From positions 937,024 through 1,001,023 of the forward strand of contig NZ_LR733979.1 in assembly GCF_902506605.1 (NCBI RefSeq): a DNA stretch of 64,000 nt. Direction: 5' to 3'. The notes beneath the pieces were generated by a model. That model was not told the origin of the DNA, made no database searches, and saw only the letters and a program-made list of their open reading frames with translations. The stretch comes from Sphingomonas sp. AX6. GTDB lineage: Bacteria; Pseudomonadota; Alphaproteobacteria; Sphingomonadales; Sphingomonadaceae. Within the stretch, counting starts at the first letter, position 1, and each line of letters starts with the position of its first letter. Made by a program: the position numbers and the translations under genes. Positions 26,644-35,069 of this stretch are shown piece by piece.

Positions 26644-26957
26644 GGCCCAACCGCGCTTTTGTAAGAATAACTTCAGGCCGTTAGGCCCTTAGTTACGCTG
26701 CAATCGCGAGTGCTTCGTTATCGTTGGCACTTGTGTAATGGGCCGTCACGGTGGTCCCATTCCGAGCAAAACATGGCGCTTTTCAACACACGTCGATCCT
26801 GGTTCGGCCCCATCAGCGCCGCTGAACCGATCGTCGACACGCATGTAGCGTGCCGCCGAGCGGCTCAGCTCCGGTGGTGGAGCCGCCGGGTACTGCCCCC
26901 GGGTCCGCTGTGCCTATTGTACGCCGCGATTTATCGCCATAGCCGGGCGAACCCGGC
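26583..26957 (-). ncRNA. ssrA: Permuted two-piece tmRNA
   Basis: On the minus strand the order is acceptor piece, intervening segment, coding piece. The acceptor piece runs from about 26957 to 26875 and ends CGGCUCC-ACCA (CCA encoded), with a T-arm stem ccggg/cccgg. The coding piece starts at 26811 with GGGGCCG, which pairs with CGGCUCC over seven base pairs and places a G3-U70 wobble, the alanine identity mark. The tag frame (26728-26693) starts at resume codon GCC and reads ANDNEALAIAA-stop. The intervening segment is 26874-26812. The coding piece probably ends in two hairpins around 26583-26643. The outer ends of both pieces are estimates. A weak -10 (TATATC) lies near 26969-26964. tmRNA rescues stalled ribosomes with SmpB. 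Confidence 0.96.
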
Positions 26958-27007
26958 ACGATCGATATAGGCGCTTTGATCGCTCCCGAAAAGGGGGGCG
27001 GTTCAGA

Positions 27008-27961
27008 TCAGCGGAGCCAGTGCTGCCGGATGAAATAGGCGGCAATCGCACACGCCATGATGGCGCAGACCCCAACCACGCCCCAAAACGCCCACGGCTC
27101 CTGCGCATAGGGTATGCCCTCGACATTCATGCCGAGCAGACCGGTCAGGAAGGTGAGGGGCAGGAACACCATCGCCGCGATCGCGATCACCAGCGAACGC
27201 TGGTCGAGCTGTTCGGCGCGCAGGTCGGTCAGGGTTTCGTGTACCAGGGCGGCGCGCTCGCGAATCGCCTCCAGCTCCTCTGCCATGCGCGCAGCGCGGT
27301 CGGCGGCGCTGGCCAGGTGTAGCCGATCTTCTTCCGATAGCCACGCCGCGGGCAGGTTGGCGAGCTTCTCGAGCGCCTGACGTTGGGGCAGTACGAAGCG
27401 CCGATACCCGATCGCCTCTACGCGCACGCGGTTGACCGATCGGCGCAGTGCGAACGCCTGTGTCGCTTCGAGACTTTCTTCGCAATCGTCGAGCTGGTCG
27501 CCCAGATCGGCGACCATCGGATCGAGTTCGTCGGTGATTGCCAGTGCGATTTCGGTGACGAGATCGCCCGGATCGAGCACGCGGCCCGCGCGTACCGCGG
27601 CGCAGACGCGCTCGATCGCATCGAGTGGCTGGCGGGACACCGACCAGACCCGCCCGGCGGATACGAACATGCGGATCGAGGCAAGCGAATCGCCCGGCTG
27701 ATCCGACCCGCTCGACAGGCCGCGCAGGTTGATGACCGCACCGTCGCTCGCGGCGTCGCAGCGCGGGCGGGTTTCGGTCGCGGTCAGCGCATCGACGATG
27801 AAGGGGGCGAGATCGGCACGTCCGGTCAGCCACGCACGCACTTCGGTTTCGCCGAGGCTGAGATGCGTCCAGACCAGCGCCCCGATAGCGGTCGGAGCGT
27901 CGTCGATCGCGATCGATTGCGCGACGCCATCGGCGGTGACCGCGAAGGCGAAACCGCTCAC
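27008..27961 (-). CDS. CorA/ZntB-type metal ion transporter
   Basis: The product is 317 aa from GTG 27961, which overlaps the stop of the upstream cysG-like gene (GTGA). A large cytoplasmic alpha/beta and helical domain (LEKLANLPAAWLSEEDR, AELEAIRERAALVHETLTDLRAEQ-like helix) leads into two C-terminal transmembrane helices. The pore signature is GMNVEGIP in place of the CorA YGMNF, a form typical of the ZntB branch. It probably moves Zn2+ or Mg2+ across the inner membrane. Longer open frame upstream only overlaps the neighbouring gene. Confidence 0.88.
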   Translation of the reverse strand: MSGFAFAVTADGVAQSIAIDDAPTAIGALVWTHLSLGETEVRAWLTGRADLAPFIVDALTATETRPRCDAASDGAVINLRGLSSGSDQPGDSLASIRMFVSAGRVWSVSRQPLDAIERVCAAVRAGRVLDPGDLVTEIALAITDELDPMVADLGDQLDDCEESLEATQAFALRRSVNRVRVEAIGYRRFVLPQRQALEKLANLPAAWLSEEDRLHLASAADRAARMAEELEAIRERAALVHETLTDLRAEQLDQRSLVIAIAAMVFLPLTFLTGLLGMNVEGIPYAQEPWAFWGVVGVCAIMACAIAAYFIRQHWLR

Positions 27962-28731
27962 GCCGCGCGCTCCAGGTCGATCGACAGGCCGGAGGGAAGG
28001 GCAGCGGGCGGAGCGTCGCACGCAATGCGCGCGGCGTCGGCGCGCGCGCGGGCCAGGATGGCAGGCGGCATGTCGGGGCGATGGAACAGCGTGTCGGCAG
28101 CGGCGAGCGCGCGAGCCTCCCCTAACGTCAGGTCGTCGGGATCGTCGCTGCGCAGCCGAATGGTGACCAGCATGTCGGACGCTTCGCCCGCGCGGTCCGC
28201 AAGCCACGCCTCGACCCCGTCCACCGCATCCGCGCGAAGCGGATCGAGGATCGCACCTTCGGACAGTGCCGCGCCGAGCGCGCGGCGGCGGGCAGCACCG
28301 TCCGGCCAGCGCGTACGCATCGCCACCCGAGCATTTTGAAGCGCTGTTGCCAACGGCCCAAGCGATGCGGGGAGCAGCAACTCAAGCCGCTGGCGCACCG
28401 CGGCCGCCAGACCGGCGGACGCCCCCCCGGTCGAGATCGCGACCAGCAGCGGCGATCGATCGACGATCGCGGGCAGCGTGAAATCGCACAAGCCAGGGCG
28501 ATCGACCGCGTTGACCAGCACGCCGCGCGTCCGCAGATCGGCAACGATCGATTCTGCTGCGGTATCGTCATCGGCGGTGACGATCGCCAATCGCGCGTCG
28601 GCATCGTCGAGCCCGACGACATGCCCGCCCGCGCGCTCGATCAGGATTCGCTTAGCGTCTGCCGCTTCGCCTTCGCCGACCAGAATGACGGGCTTGCCCG
28701 CCAGTCGAACGACGATGGGCAGGCCGTTCAT
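27958..28731 (-). CDS. Siroheme-synthase-like precorrin-2 dehydrogenase
   Basis: The product is 257 aa. The N-terminus (LPIVVRLAGKPVILVGEGEAADAK) is a Rossmann domain like that of CysG-N/Met8, followed by the dimerisation and catalytic region (ISTGGASAGLAAAVRQRLE, LPASLGPLATAL). It converts precorrin-2 to sirohydrochlorin and siroheme, for sulfite or nitrite reductase. After about residue 190 the segment IRLRSDDPDDLTLGEARALAAADTLF resembles the beginning of a uroporphyrinogen methyltransferase domain with its glycine loop degraded. The rest of that domain is missing. lysA ends nearby on the same strand (stop 28739). Confidence 0.85.
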   Translation of the reverse strand: MNGLPIVVRLAGKPVILVGEGEAADAKRILIERAGGHVVGLDDADARLAIVTADDDTAAESIVADLRTRGVLVNAVDRPGLCDFTLPAIVDRSPLLVAISTGGASAGLAAAVRQRLELLLPASLGPLATALQNARVAMRTRWPDGAARRRALGAALSEGAILDPLRADAVDGVEAWLADRAGEASDMLVTIRLRSDDPDDLTLGEARALAAADTLFHRPDMPPAILARARADAARIACDAPPAALPSGLSIDLERAA

Positions 28732-28738
28732 CGGGCGA

Positions 28739-30016
28739 TCAGTCCTGCAACCATTCGGGCACGCGTTCGGCAGCCATCAGGTCGTTCGACGGGATGCGGT
28801 CGGCGACGACGGCCCAGCGCTTGCCCGACACCAGCACTTCGGGGACGAGCCCGCGGCTATTGTAGCTCGACGCCATCGTTGCGCCGTACGCGCCTGCAGT
28901 ACGGAAAATGGCGAGGTCGTCCTGCACCACCCGGTCGATATCGCGCCCGATCGCAAAGGTATCGCCGCTTTCGCATACCGGGCCGACGATATTCGCGGTC
29001 ATCCGTCCGCCGCGGGGTTCGACCGCGTGGAAATCATGCCAGGCGTCGTAAAGGGCAGGGCGGGCCAAGTCGTTCATCGCCGCATCGACGATGACGAAGG
29101 GATCGCGGGCGCCGGGCTTTACGTACAGCACGCGCGTCATCAGCACGCCCGCATTGCCCGCGATGACGCGACCGGGTTCGAACATCAATGTGACGCCCCA
29201 TCCGGCAGTCGCGCGCGCGACCATCGCGGCGTAATCGTCGGGCGTGGGAAGCTGCTCGCCCGCCTTGTAGGGCACCCCCAGCCCACCGCCGAGGTCGACA
29301 TGGGTGATGGCATGGCCCGCCGCGCGCAGTTCCGCGACCAATTCGCCGATCCGTCCGAATGCGGCCTCCAGCGGAGACAGATTGGCGAGCTGGCTGCCGA
29401 TATGCACCGCGACGCCGCGCATATCGAGGCCGGGTAGCGCGGCCAGCCGGTCGTAGATGCCCGGCGCGACGTCGATACCGACGCCGAATTTCGCCTCTGC
29501 CTGGCCAGTCGAAATCTTGGCATGGGTGCCCGCATCGACATTGGGATTGACGCGCAGGGTTGCGGGGATGCGTACGCCCTTTGCTGCGGCGAGTTCGGAC
29601 AGGAGGCGTCCTTCGTCCTCCAGCTCGATATTGATCTGTCCGATGCCCGCTTCGATTGCGGCCTCCAGCTCCCAGCGCGCTTTGCCGACGCCGGAAAACA
29701 CGATGTGTTCGGGGGCGATCCCGGCGGCCAATGCGCGGTTCATCTCACCCGCCGACACCACGTCCGCGCCGTAACCGCAATTGGCGAGCACGCGCAGCAC
29801 GCCCAGATTGGGGTTGGACTTGATTGCAAAGGCGATGTGGATGGGCTTGCCCTCGCCGACGCCTGAATTCTCAAGCGCCTCGCGGAACACGCGTGCGTGA
29901 CGCTCCAGCGTCGCCTGCGAATAGATATAGACCGGCGTGCCGACGCCCTCGGCAATGTCGGACACGGGGACGTCCTCGCAGTGGAGTACGCCATCCTTCG
30001 GGTTGAAATGATCCAT
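28739..30016 (-). CDS. lysA: Diaminopimelate decarboxylase
   Basis: The product is 425 aa. It is a PLP-dependent alanine-racemase-fold decarboxylase with PLP lysine K66 in FAIKSNPN, the phosphate-binding GGGLGVPY region and the active-site VGPVCESGD motif. It makes L-lysine from meso-DAP, the last step of the pathway. The ATG overlaps the stop of the small lipoprotein gene (ATGA), as in many proteobacteria where a LptM-like lipoprotein precedes lysA. Confidence 0.97.
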   Translation of the reverse strand: MDHFNPKDGVLHCEDVPVSDIAEGVGTPVYIYSQATLERHARVFREALENSGVGEGKPIHIAFAIKSNPNLGVLRVLANCGYGADVVSAGEMNRALAAGIAPEHIVFSGVGKARWELEAAIEAGIGQINIELEDEGRLLSELAAAKGVRIPATLRVNPNVDAGTHAKISTGQAEAKFGVGIDVAPGIYDRLAALPGLDMRGVAVHIGSQLANLSPLEAAFGRIGELVAELRAAGHAITHVDLGGGLGVPYKAGEQLPTPDDYAAMVARATAGWGVTLMFEPGRVIAGNAGVLMTRVLYVKPGARDPFVIVDAAMNDLARPALYDAWHDFHAVEPRGGRMTANIVGPVCESGDTFAIGRDIDRVVQDDLAIFRTAGAYGATMASSYNSRGLVPEVLVSGKRWAVVADRIPSNDLMAAERVPEWLQD

Positions 30017-30261
30017 CAGCGTGCACCCGGCGGGGGGAGGTCGAACGGATCGTCCTCCCGCTCTTGCGATTCGGTCAGGATTTCGTCGCTGCGGCCGGGA
30101 CGGGTCTCTGGGGGCGGTTCGAGCAATTTATCGGGCGTGGGTGTTTCGCGCGCGCCGTACGGCGCAGGGGGCAGCGTCTTGCCCTCTTCGAGTTCGAGCG
30201 ACCCGCGCGACCCGCAGGCGGTCAGCGCCAGTGCGGTTGCGACCAGTAATAACGGCTTCAT
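30016..30261 (-). CDS. LptM-like small lipoprotein
   Basis: The product is 81 aa. The signal sequence [16 protein letters not shown] ends in a lipobox (LTAC-G). The mature part is Pro/Glu-rich and disordered ([27 protein letters not shown]). A short lipoprotein just upstream of lysA is conserved in many proteobacteria; the E. coli member LptM assists LPS transporter assembly. Here the assignment rests on context and size. It overlaps argH by four bases and lysA by three. Confidence 0.78.
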   Translation of the reverse strand: MKPLLLVATALALTACGSRGSLELEEGKTLPPAPYGARETPTPDKLLEPPPETRPGRSDEILTESQEREDDPFDLPPPGAR

Positions 30262-31631
30262 GCCTCAATCTCCCTGGCGCGTGCCGCCGCAATCGCTTCG
30301 CGCACCCGTGCGGGCGCGGTGCCGCCGAAACTCATGCGGCTTGCGACCGACGCCGTCACGGTCAAAACGTCGTAAATGCCGGGCTCGATCCGCGTATCGA
30401 TGGCTTTCAGGTCGTCGATCGAGAGATCGGAGAGTTTCGCACTGCGCGCGTCGGCCAGCGCGACTGCCCGGCCGGTGATGTGATGCGCCTCGCGGAACGG
30501 TACACCCGCTTCTCGGACCAGCCAGTCGGCGAGGTCGGTGGCGGTGGCGTGTCCGCTTTCGGCCAGCGCCAGCATCCGATCGGTGCGGAACGTCGCGCTT
30601 TCCACCATGCCGGTCATCGCCGCGATCGACAAAGCGAGCAGGTCGGCAGCCTCGAACACTGGCGGTTTGTCGTCCTGCATGTCCTTGGAATAGGCGAGCG
30701 GCAGGCCCTTCATCGTCACCATCAGCGCAGTCATGCAGCCCATGATCCTGCCCGAATGGCCGCGCACCAGCTCGGCGGCGTCGGGATTGCGCTTTTGCGG
30801 CATGATCGAGCTGCCGGTCGACCATTGGTCGGACAGCGCGACGAAGCCGAAGGGCTGCGACGCCCAGATCACGAATTCCTCGGCCAGACGGCTGAGGTGA
30901 AGCGCGCATTGGGTGGCGGAGGTCAGGAAATCGAGCGCGAAGTCGCGGTCGCTGACCCCGTCCAATGAATTGCGCGTCGGCTCGTCGAAGCCGAGTGCCT
31001 GCGCGGTCATTTGGCGGTCGATCGGAAAGCCGGTGCCCGCCAGCGCCGCCGATCCCAGCGGACAGAGGTTGAGCCGCGCGCGGGCATCGCGGAACCGCGC
31101 GATGTCGCGGGCGATCATCTCGAAATAGGCCATCAAATGATGACCGAGCGTCACCGGCTGCGCGCTTTGCAAATGGGTGAAGCCGGGCATCACCGCGTCG
31201 GCATGTTCCTCAGCCCGCACGAGTAGCGCGTCCTGCAACGCGGCAAGCGCCTCCAGCGTCTGGTCGGTCGCGTCGCGCACCCACAGGCGGAAATCGGTCG
31301 CGACCTGATCGTTGCGGCTACGCGCAGTGTGGAGGCGACCAGCGACCGATCCGATCTTGTCCGCCAGCCGCGCCTCGGTCTGCATATGGATGTCTTCAAG
31401 CGCCAGGTCTTCGGTGACGCCGTGCGCCTCGTAATCGGCCGCAACCGCGTCCAGACCGGCGTCGATCGTCGCGGCGTCTTCCGCGCTCAGGATACCGGTC
31501 TTGCCCAGCATCGCGACATGCGCTTTCGATCCGGCAATGTCCTGACGCCACATTCGCTTGTCGAACGGGATCGAGGCATTTATCTCGCGCATGACTGCCG
31601 ATGGGCCTTCGGCGAAGCGCCCGCCCCACAT
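30258..31631 (-). CDS. argH: Argininosuccinate lyase
   Basis: The product is 457 aa from ATG 31631 ([18 protein letters not shown]), the canonical N-terminus; the frame is open upstream into the divergent gene but without homology. The fumarase-superfamily signature [16 protein letters not shown] and [16 protein letters not shown] are present. It splits argininosuccinate to arginine and fumarate. It begins a minus-strand operon argH-lipoprotein-lysA. No clear Shine-Dalgarno precedes it. Its start lies 16 bases from the start of the divergent tlpA-like gene. Confidence 0.96.
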   Translation of the reverse strand: MWGGRFAEGPSAVMREINASIPFDKRMWRQDIAGSKAHVAMLGKTGILSAEDAATIDAGLDAVAADYEAHGVTEDLALEDIHMQTEARLADKIGSVAGRLHTARSRNDQVATDFRLWVRDATDQTLEALAALQDALLVRAEEHADAVMPGFTHLQSAQPVTLGHHLMAYFEMIARDIARFRDARARLNLCPLGSAALAGTGFPIDRQMTAQALGFDEPTRNSLDGVSDRDFALDFLTSATQCALHLSRLAEEFVIWASQPFGFVALSDQWSTGSSIMPQKRNPDAAELVRGHSGRIMGCMTALMVTMKGLPLAYSKDMQDDKPPVFEAADLLALSIAAMTGMVESATFRTDRMLALAESGHATATDLADWLVREAGVPFREAHHITGRAVALADARSAKLSDLSIDDLKAIDTRIEPGIYDVLTVTASVASRMSFGGTAPARVREAIAAARAREIEA

Positions 31632-31647
31632 GCTATTGGAGGTGCCG

Positions 31648-32229
31648 TTGCGCCCGGAAATCTCGCTTCTCCTGCCTGCCGTACTGCTGCTCGGCGCTTG
31701 CGATAGGCAATCGGCGGACAACGCACAAGCAAGCGCGAATGTCGCTGCCGAAACCGCCGCTACGCCGCCCGAGTTCAAGGCCGACAAGCTGGGCCAGGTC
31801 AGCCGCGACAATGAGGGCGAGGCGGCACCCGACACGCCGTTCACCGCCCCTGACGGCAGTGAGACGACGCTGGCTGCGTTCCGCGGCAAGCCGGTGCTGG
31901 TCAATCTGTGGGCGACCTGGTGCGCGCCGTGCGTCGCGGAGATGCCGACGCTCGACGCGCTGGCGGAACGCGAAGGCGAGCGCTTGCAGGTGCTGGTGAT
32001 CAGCCAGGACATGGACGGCGCGGAAAAGGTCGCGCCTTTCTTTGAGAAAGCCGCCTTCAAACGGCTGCAGCCCTATCTGGAACCCGGCATGGCGCTGTCG
32101 GTCGGATACGGTGCGAACCTGCCGACGACGATCCTTTACGACGCTGAGGGTAAGGAAGTCTGGCGCGTGCTGGGCGATACCGATTGGACGGGCAAGCCCG
32201 CCGCCGACCTGATCGCCGAAGCGATCTGA
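31648..32229 (+). CDS. TlpA-like thioredoxin lipoprotein
   Basis: The product is 193 aa from TTG 31648. This start is chosen because GGAGG ends five bases upstream and the signal sequence [17 protein letters not shown] follows; ATG 31630 and GTG 31642 are alternatives. It has a lipobox (LLGAC) and a thioredoxin-fold domain with WATWCAPC (C92, C95). It is probably a membrane-anchored periplasmic disulfide reductase. Its stop overlaps the gspO start (ATGA-like), suggesting co-expression with the prepilin peptidase, whose two CxxC pairs face the cytoplasm. Confidence 0.87.
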   Translation: MRPEISLLLPAVLLLGACDRQSADNAQASANVAAETAATPPEFKADKLGQVSRDNEGEAAPDTPFTAPDGSETTLAAFRGKPVLVNLWATWCAPCVAEMPTLDALAEREGERLQVLVISQDMDGAEKVAPFFEKAAFKRLQPYLEPGMALSVGYGANLPTTILYDAEGKEVWRVLGDTDWTGKPAADLIAEAI

Positions 32230-32981
32230 TGGGAGTCTCCCCGTGGCTGCCGCTGCTCGGCGCGGTCGCGGGCGCGATTATCGGCAGCTACCTCGCAACG
32301 CTAGCAATCCGCTGGCCGCTGGGGAAAAGCGCCAGTCGCGGGCGGTCGCGTTGCGACGCTTGCGGCATGAAGGTGGGCGCGGGGTCGCTGATCCCAGTGG
32401 TGTCGTGGCTCATGCAGCGTGGGCGATGCCGGGCGTGCGGCGCGCGGATCGATCCGATTCACCCGGCGATGGAAGTCTTCGCCGCGGCGGTCGGCGCGAT
32501 CGCGCTCGTCGTCGTACCGCCCGCACAGGCGTTGGCCGGGATGGCGTTGGGCTGGGCGTTGTTGCTGTTGATTGCGCTGGATGCGCGCTATTTCTGGTTG
32601 CCCGATCGGCTGACGCTGCCGCTGATTGCGGGCGGTTGGGGAGCAGCGGTGCTGGGGCTTGGCACCGCACCGCTCGATTCGCTGATCGGCGCCGCGGCGG
32701 GATTCATCGGCCTGTGGTCGGTGGGCGAGGCGTATCGCCGGGTGCGCGGACGCACCGGGTTGGGCGGGGGTGATCCGAAGCTGTTGGCGGCGATTGGTGC
32801 TTGGTGCGGGTGGGTTCCGCTGCCGTTCGTTCTGCTGGGCGCCGCGGTGATGGGGTTGGCGATTGCGTTGTTGCGACGGGCGCGGGGGCAGGCGGTCGGC
32901 GCGACCGACCGGGTGGCGTTCGGGGCGCTCATGGCGTTGGCGGCATGGCCGATCTGGGTGATGATGATTGCGGCGCGCTAG
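32229..32981 (+). CDS. gspO: Prepilin peptidase GspO/PilD
   Basis: The product is 250 aa from ATG 32229, overlapping the stop of the tlpA-like gene. The N-terminus has the family zinc motif of two CxxC pairs (CDAC, CRAC). Catalytic aspartates lie in LDARYFWLPDRLTLP and GLGGGDPKLLAA. Seven or eight hydrophobic helices are visible. It cleaves class III leaders before FTLVE and N-methylates the new N-terminus. It is the likely processor of GspG, H, I, J and K encoded 17 kb away, including the two with abnormal leaders. No other pilin genes are in the window. Confidence 0.93.
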   Translation: MGVSPWLPLLGAVAGAIIGSYLATLAIRWPLGKSASRGRSRCDACGMKVGAGSLIPVVSWLMQRGRCRACGARIDPIHPAMEVFAAAVGAIALVVVPPAQALAGMALGWALLLLIALDARYFWLPDRLTLPLIAGGWGAAVLGLGTAPLDSLIGAAAGFIGLWSVGEAYRRVRGRTGLGGGDPKLLAAIGAWCGWVPLPFVLLGAAVMGLAIALLRRARGQAVGATDRVAFGALMALAAWPIWVMMIAAR

Positions 32982-33014
32982 AGCGGCGGTCTGGCAGACG
33001 CGCTGCTTGTCTAT

Positions 33015-33175
33015 CCCCGTTAGTCCTGAGTAGCCATCGAGTAGCGCCGCAGGCGCGTATCGAGATGGCGTATCGAAGGACGGGTGGTCGGACGGGTGGT
33101 CGCCCGAAATGGTACTTCGATACGAGCCCTTGATACGCCCTGCGGGCTACTCGGTCTCTACTCAGCACGAACGGG
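33015..33175 (+). repeat. Extragenic palindrome, 'cgagtagcc' family
   Basis: The outer arms are ccccgttagtcctgagtag and ctactcagcacgaacggg. It carries an inner tandem of ggacgggtggtcg near 33078-33101 and the hairpin gcgccgcaggcgc. It is related to 11573-11679 and 54140-54312, and lies between the convergent gspO and coq4 genes. Confidence 0.75.
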
Positions 33176-33200
33176 TAGGGGAAAAGCCGCAAGGCTTGGG

Positions 33201-33965
33201 TTAGATTCCCGCCAAATTCTGCTCTCGCAACCTAGCCTGCGCCCGCTTGTAGGCGACTGGCTCGGCAATGTTCAACCGCTTGCGCGCAGCCTCCAGCGGT
33301 TCCGCCAGCAGCGTTTGGTAATCCTCGGCCGACAGCCATTTGGCGCGCTTGCCGTTGCGATAGCCTTCGATCACCGCTTTCAGGAACAGGCGTTCGCCGG
33401 TCACGCGCAGCGATTTGATCGCTGCGCCCGCGCCGATCGCGGCCCAGCCGAGCCCGCCGGTCTGGGCATAGCTGAACGCGACCAGGCACGCTTCGCCCAA
33501 ATGCTCTTCGGCGGTATAGCCGGTCAGGACGTGCCAGATGTCGTGGATGTCGCGTTCGCGCCGCCCGAACCAGCTGACCGGGTGTTCCAGGTCGCGCCAA
33601 CCGTCATTGTCGGTATAGCTGATGTCGGCAAGCCCATCGGCGGAAAAGCCGGTGCGGTCGAGGAAGGCGCGGTAATGCGCGCCGACCGAACCTTCGGGGA
33701 GCGAATCGATCCATTCGCGGTTGGAGAACAGCCGCGCCAATTCGGTGCGGTGGTAGGCCAGGCGGCCGCCTTCCGGCGTCTTGATCAGCTTCGCATAGTT
33801 GCGCTGGGCAGTGTCGCCGTTCAGCGCGCGCATGATGCGGAACACCTGCACCGTGTCATCGCCGTTCGCGAGCAGCTTGCGCAGTGCCGACCATGCCGCA
33901 CCCCAGTCGCGCTTCATCGGGAGTGCGGTGTTGATCGGTTGCTGTTGGAGTGCCTGAGTCGCCAT
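33201..33965 (-). CDS. Ubiquinone biosynthesis Coq4-family protein
   Basis: The product is 254 aa from ATG 33965; an in-frame ATG at 33986 would add seven residues across the operator. The Coq4 metal motif is present as H141-D142-xx-H145 followed by E158 (HDIWHVLTGYTAEEHLGE). Coq4 proteins work in ubiquinone ring modification and organise the CoQ complex in eukaryotes; bacterial homologues are common in sphingomonads. A 22-bp palindrome just upstream suggests control by a TetR-like repressor, which would be unusual for a housekeeping quinone gene. Confidence 0.85.
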   Translation of the reverse strand: MATQALQQQPINTALPMKRDWGAAWSALRKLLANGDDTVQVFRIMRALNGDTAQRNYAKLIKTPEGGRLAYHRTELARLFSNREWIDSLPEGSVGAHYRAFLDRTGFSADGLADISYTDNDGWRDLEHPVSWFGRRERDIHDIWHVLTGYTAEEHLGEACLVAFSYAQTGGLGWAAIGAGAAIKSLRVTGERLFLKAVIEGYRNGKRAKWLSAEDYQTLLAEPLEAARKRLNIAEPVAYKRAQARLREQNLAGI

Positions 33966-33976
33966 GGTCGAGCCTT

Positions 33977-33998
33977 TAACTGACATTGGTGTCAGTTA
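33977..33998 (-). promoter_or_regulatory. TetR-type operator-like palindrome upstream of coq4
   Basis: Perfect inverted repeat taactgaca-ttgg-tgtcagtta (nine-base arms, four-base spacer), 12 bases upstream of the coq4 ATG. TGACA-N4-TGTCA symmetry is typical of TetR/AcrR operators. It lies in the 5' leader, so repression by roadblock is plausible. No TetR gene is in the window. Confidence 0.6.
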
Positions 33999-34037
33999 TG
34001 GCAATGGTCGCCTATTATTGCAAGTTCGATGCGCCAC

Positions 34038-34077
34038 TTGTCACCTTAGCCAGCTATCGACTACAGATGTAGTCGAT
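34038..34077 (+). promoter_or_regulatory. Promoter with BlaI/CopY-like operator
   Basis: A perfect palindrome atcgactaca-ga-tgtagtcgat at 34056-34077 (ten-base arms) contains TACA-N2-TGTA, the core of BlaI/MecI/CopY operators. A candidate -35 ttgtca (34038-34043) and a -10 tacaga inside the palindrome fit an 18-base spacing. A repressor bound here would block the protease promoter. Confidence 0.65.
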
Positions 34078-34094
34078 TTGGAGGGAGTTTGCCG

Positions 34095-35069
34095 ATGTGG
34101 ATTGCGACCTGGCTCATGCTGGCCGACCCGACCGTCGTGACGGTCGAGCGCGTTCATTTCGCGAGCGAAACGCGCGAGAAAATTCGAGCGCGCGCGGGAT
34201 CGATCGATGCAACACCGGTCCGACCCAGAGGCGAGCCGATCGCATTGCCAGACGCCCTCCCTTATCCCTTACCGCGCCGCAGCCGCTTTTCGACGCTCTA
34301 CCGCGCGCGCGACCTGTTCGATGTGGCCGTTTTTCCGGCAACGGCGGTGACCAAGCTCCACCGGCTCGATGCCGACGGCAAGCGGACCGAACATGCTTGT
34401 ACGGCGCAATTCGTCGGCCCGCGTCATTTGATCACCGCCGCGCACTGCATCGTCGACCTGTTCGACCGCACGCCCCATGCCGGGTTCGAGATCGCGGTCG
34501 GTTACGACAATGGCCGCGCGGCGATGGTCGCACCGGTGGTCGAGGCGTGGATCGACGATCAGCCCGGCCTGGCGACCGACCAGTCACTGGCGCTGGTCAC
34601 GCCTGAGCGATGCAGCGATTTCGCACTGCTGGCGATCGCCGAACCGGTCGGCGAGCGGACCGGTTGGTTGGGGATGCGCGCAAGCGCGGATGCGGCGACC
34701 CCGCTGCATCGCTTTTCCTATCCGCACGTCCCCGGCCATCGCGCGCTTGAACGGACGATTGAGAAAATGCCTGAAGGTGCCCGCAAGGTGTTCGAGATCG
34801 AATTGGCGCGGTCGCGCACCGCCGAACCCGATTTCTCGCCCGACAATCTCTATTTTGAGTTCGGTCGCGCCGACCACGTTGCGTCCAGTCATCTGGCCGA
34901 CACCAACGGCTATATCGCGCCCGGACGCAGCGGTGCGGCACTGGTCGATTCGACCGGCGCGGTGCAGGCGATCCTGTCGCGCGGTTACGATGGCACCAGC
35001 TATAGCTGCCGACTGACGCCGGAGTTGATCGGTGCCTTTGCCGCGATCATCGCGGGCAAAGACCCCTGA
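34095..35069 (+). CDS. Trypsin-like serine protease
   Basis: The product is 324 aa from ATG 34095, preceded by GGAGGGAG. The chymotrypsin-fold triad is visible: H117 (TAAHC), D175 (CSDFALL) and S279 (APGRSGAAL). Cysteines near H117 could form the usual disulfide. The short hydrophobic N-terminus (WIATWLMLA) may be a weak signal peptide. The substrate is unknown. The BlaI-like operator upstream suggests induction by a signal sensed through a BlaR1/M56-type system elsewhere. It is convergent with dnaN: the stop codons abut without overlap. Confidence 0.87.
   Translation: MWIATWLMLADPTVVTVERVHFASETREKIRARAGSIDATPVRPRGEPIALPDALPYPLPRRSRFSTLYRARDLFDVAVFPATAVTKLHRLDADGKRTEHACTAQFVGPRHLITAAHCIVDLFDRTPHAGFEIAVGYDNGRAAMVAPVVEAWIDDQPGLATDQSLALVTPERCSDFALLAIAEPVGERTGWLGMRASADAATPLHRFSYPHVPGHRALERTIEKMPEGARKVFEIELARSRTAEPDFSPDNLYFEFGRADHVASSHLADTNGYIAPGRSGAALVDSTGAVQAILSRGYDGTSYSCRLTPELIGAFAAIIAGKDP

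Noticed and set aside
26710..26970. 86-codon plus-strand frame between the kinase and the ZntB-type gene
   Set aside because: It covers the tmRNA gene on the opposite strand; the protein has no recognisable features.
30258..32060. 600-aa version of argH
   Set aside because: The extra 143 residues are antisense to the tlpA-like gene; homology starts at MWGGRF (31631).
33015..33175. Repeat as an insertion-sequence remnant
   Set aside because: No transposase fragment or flanking target duplication is visible, and related copies of similar size occur elsewhere as palindromes only.
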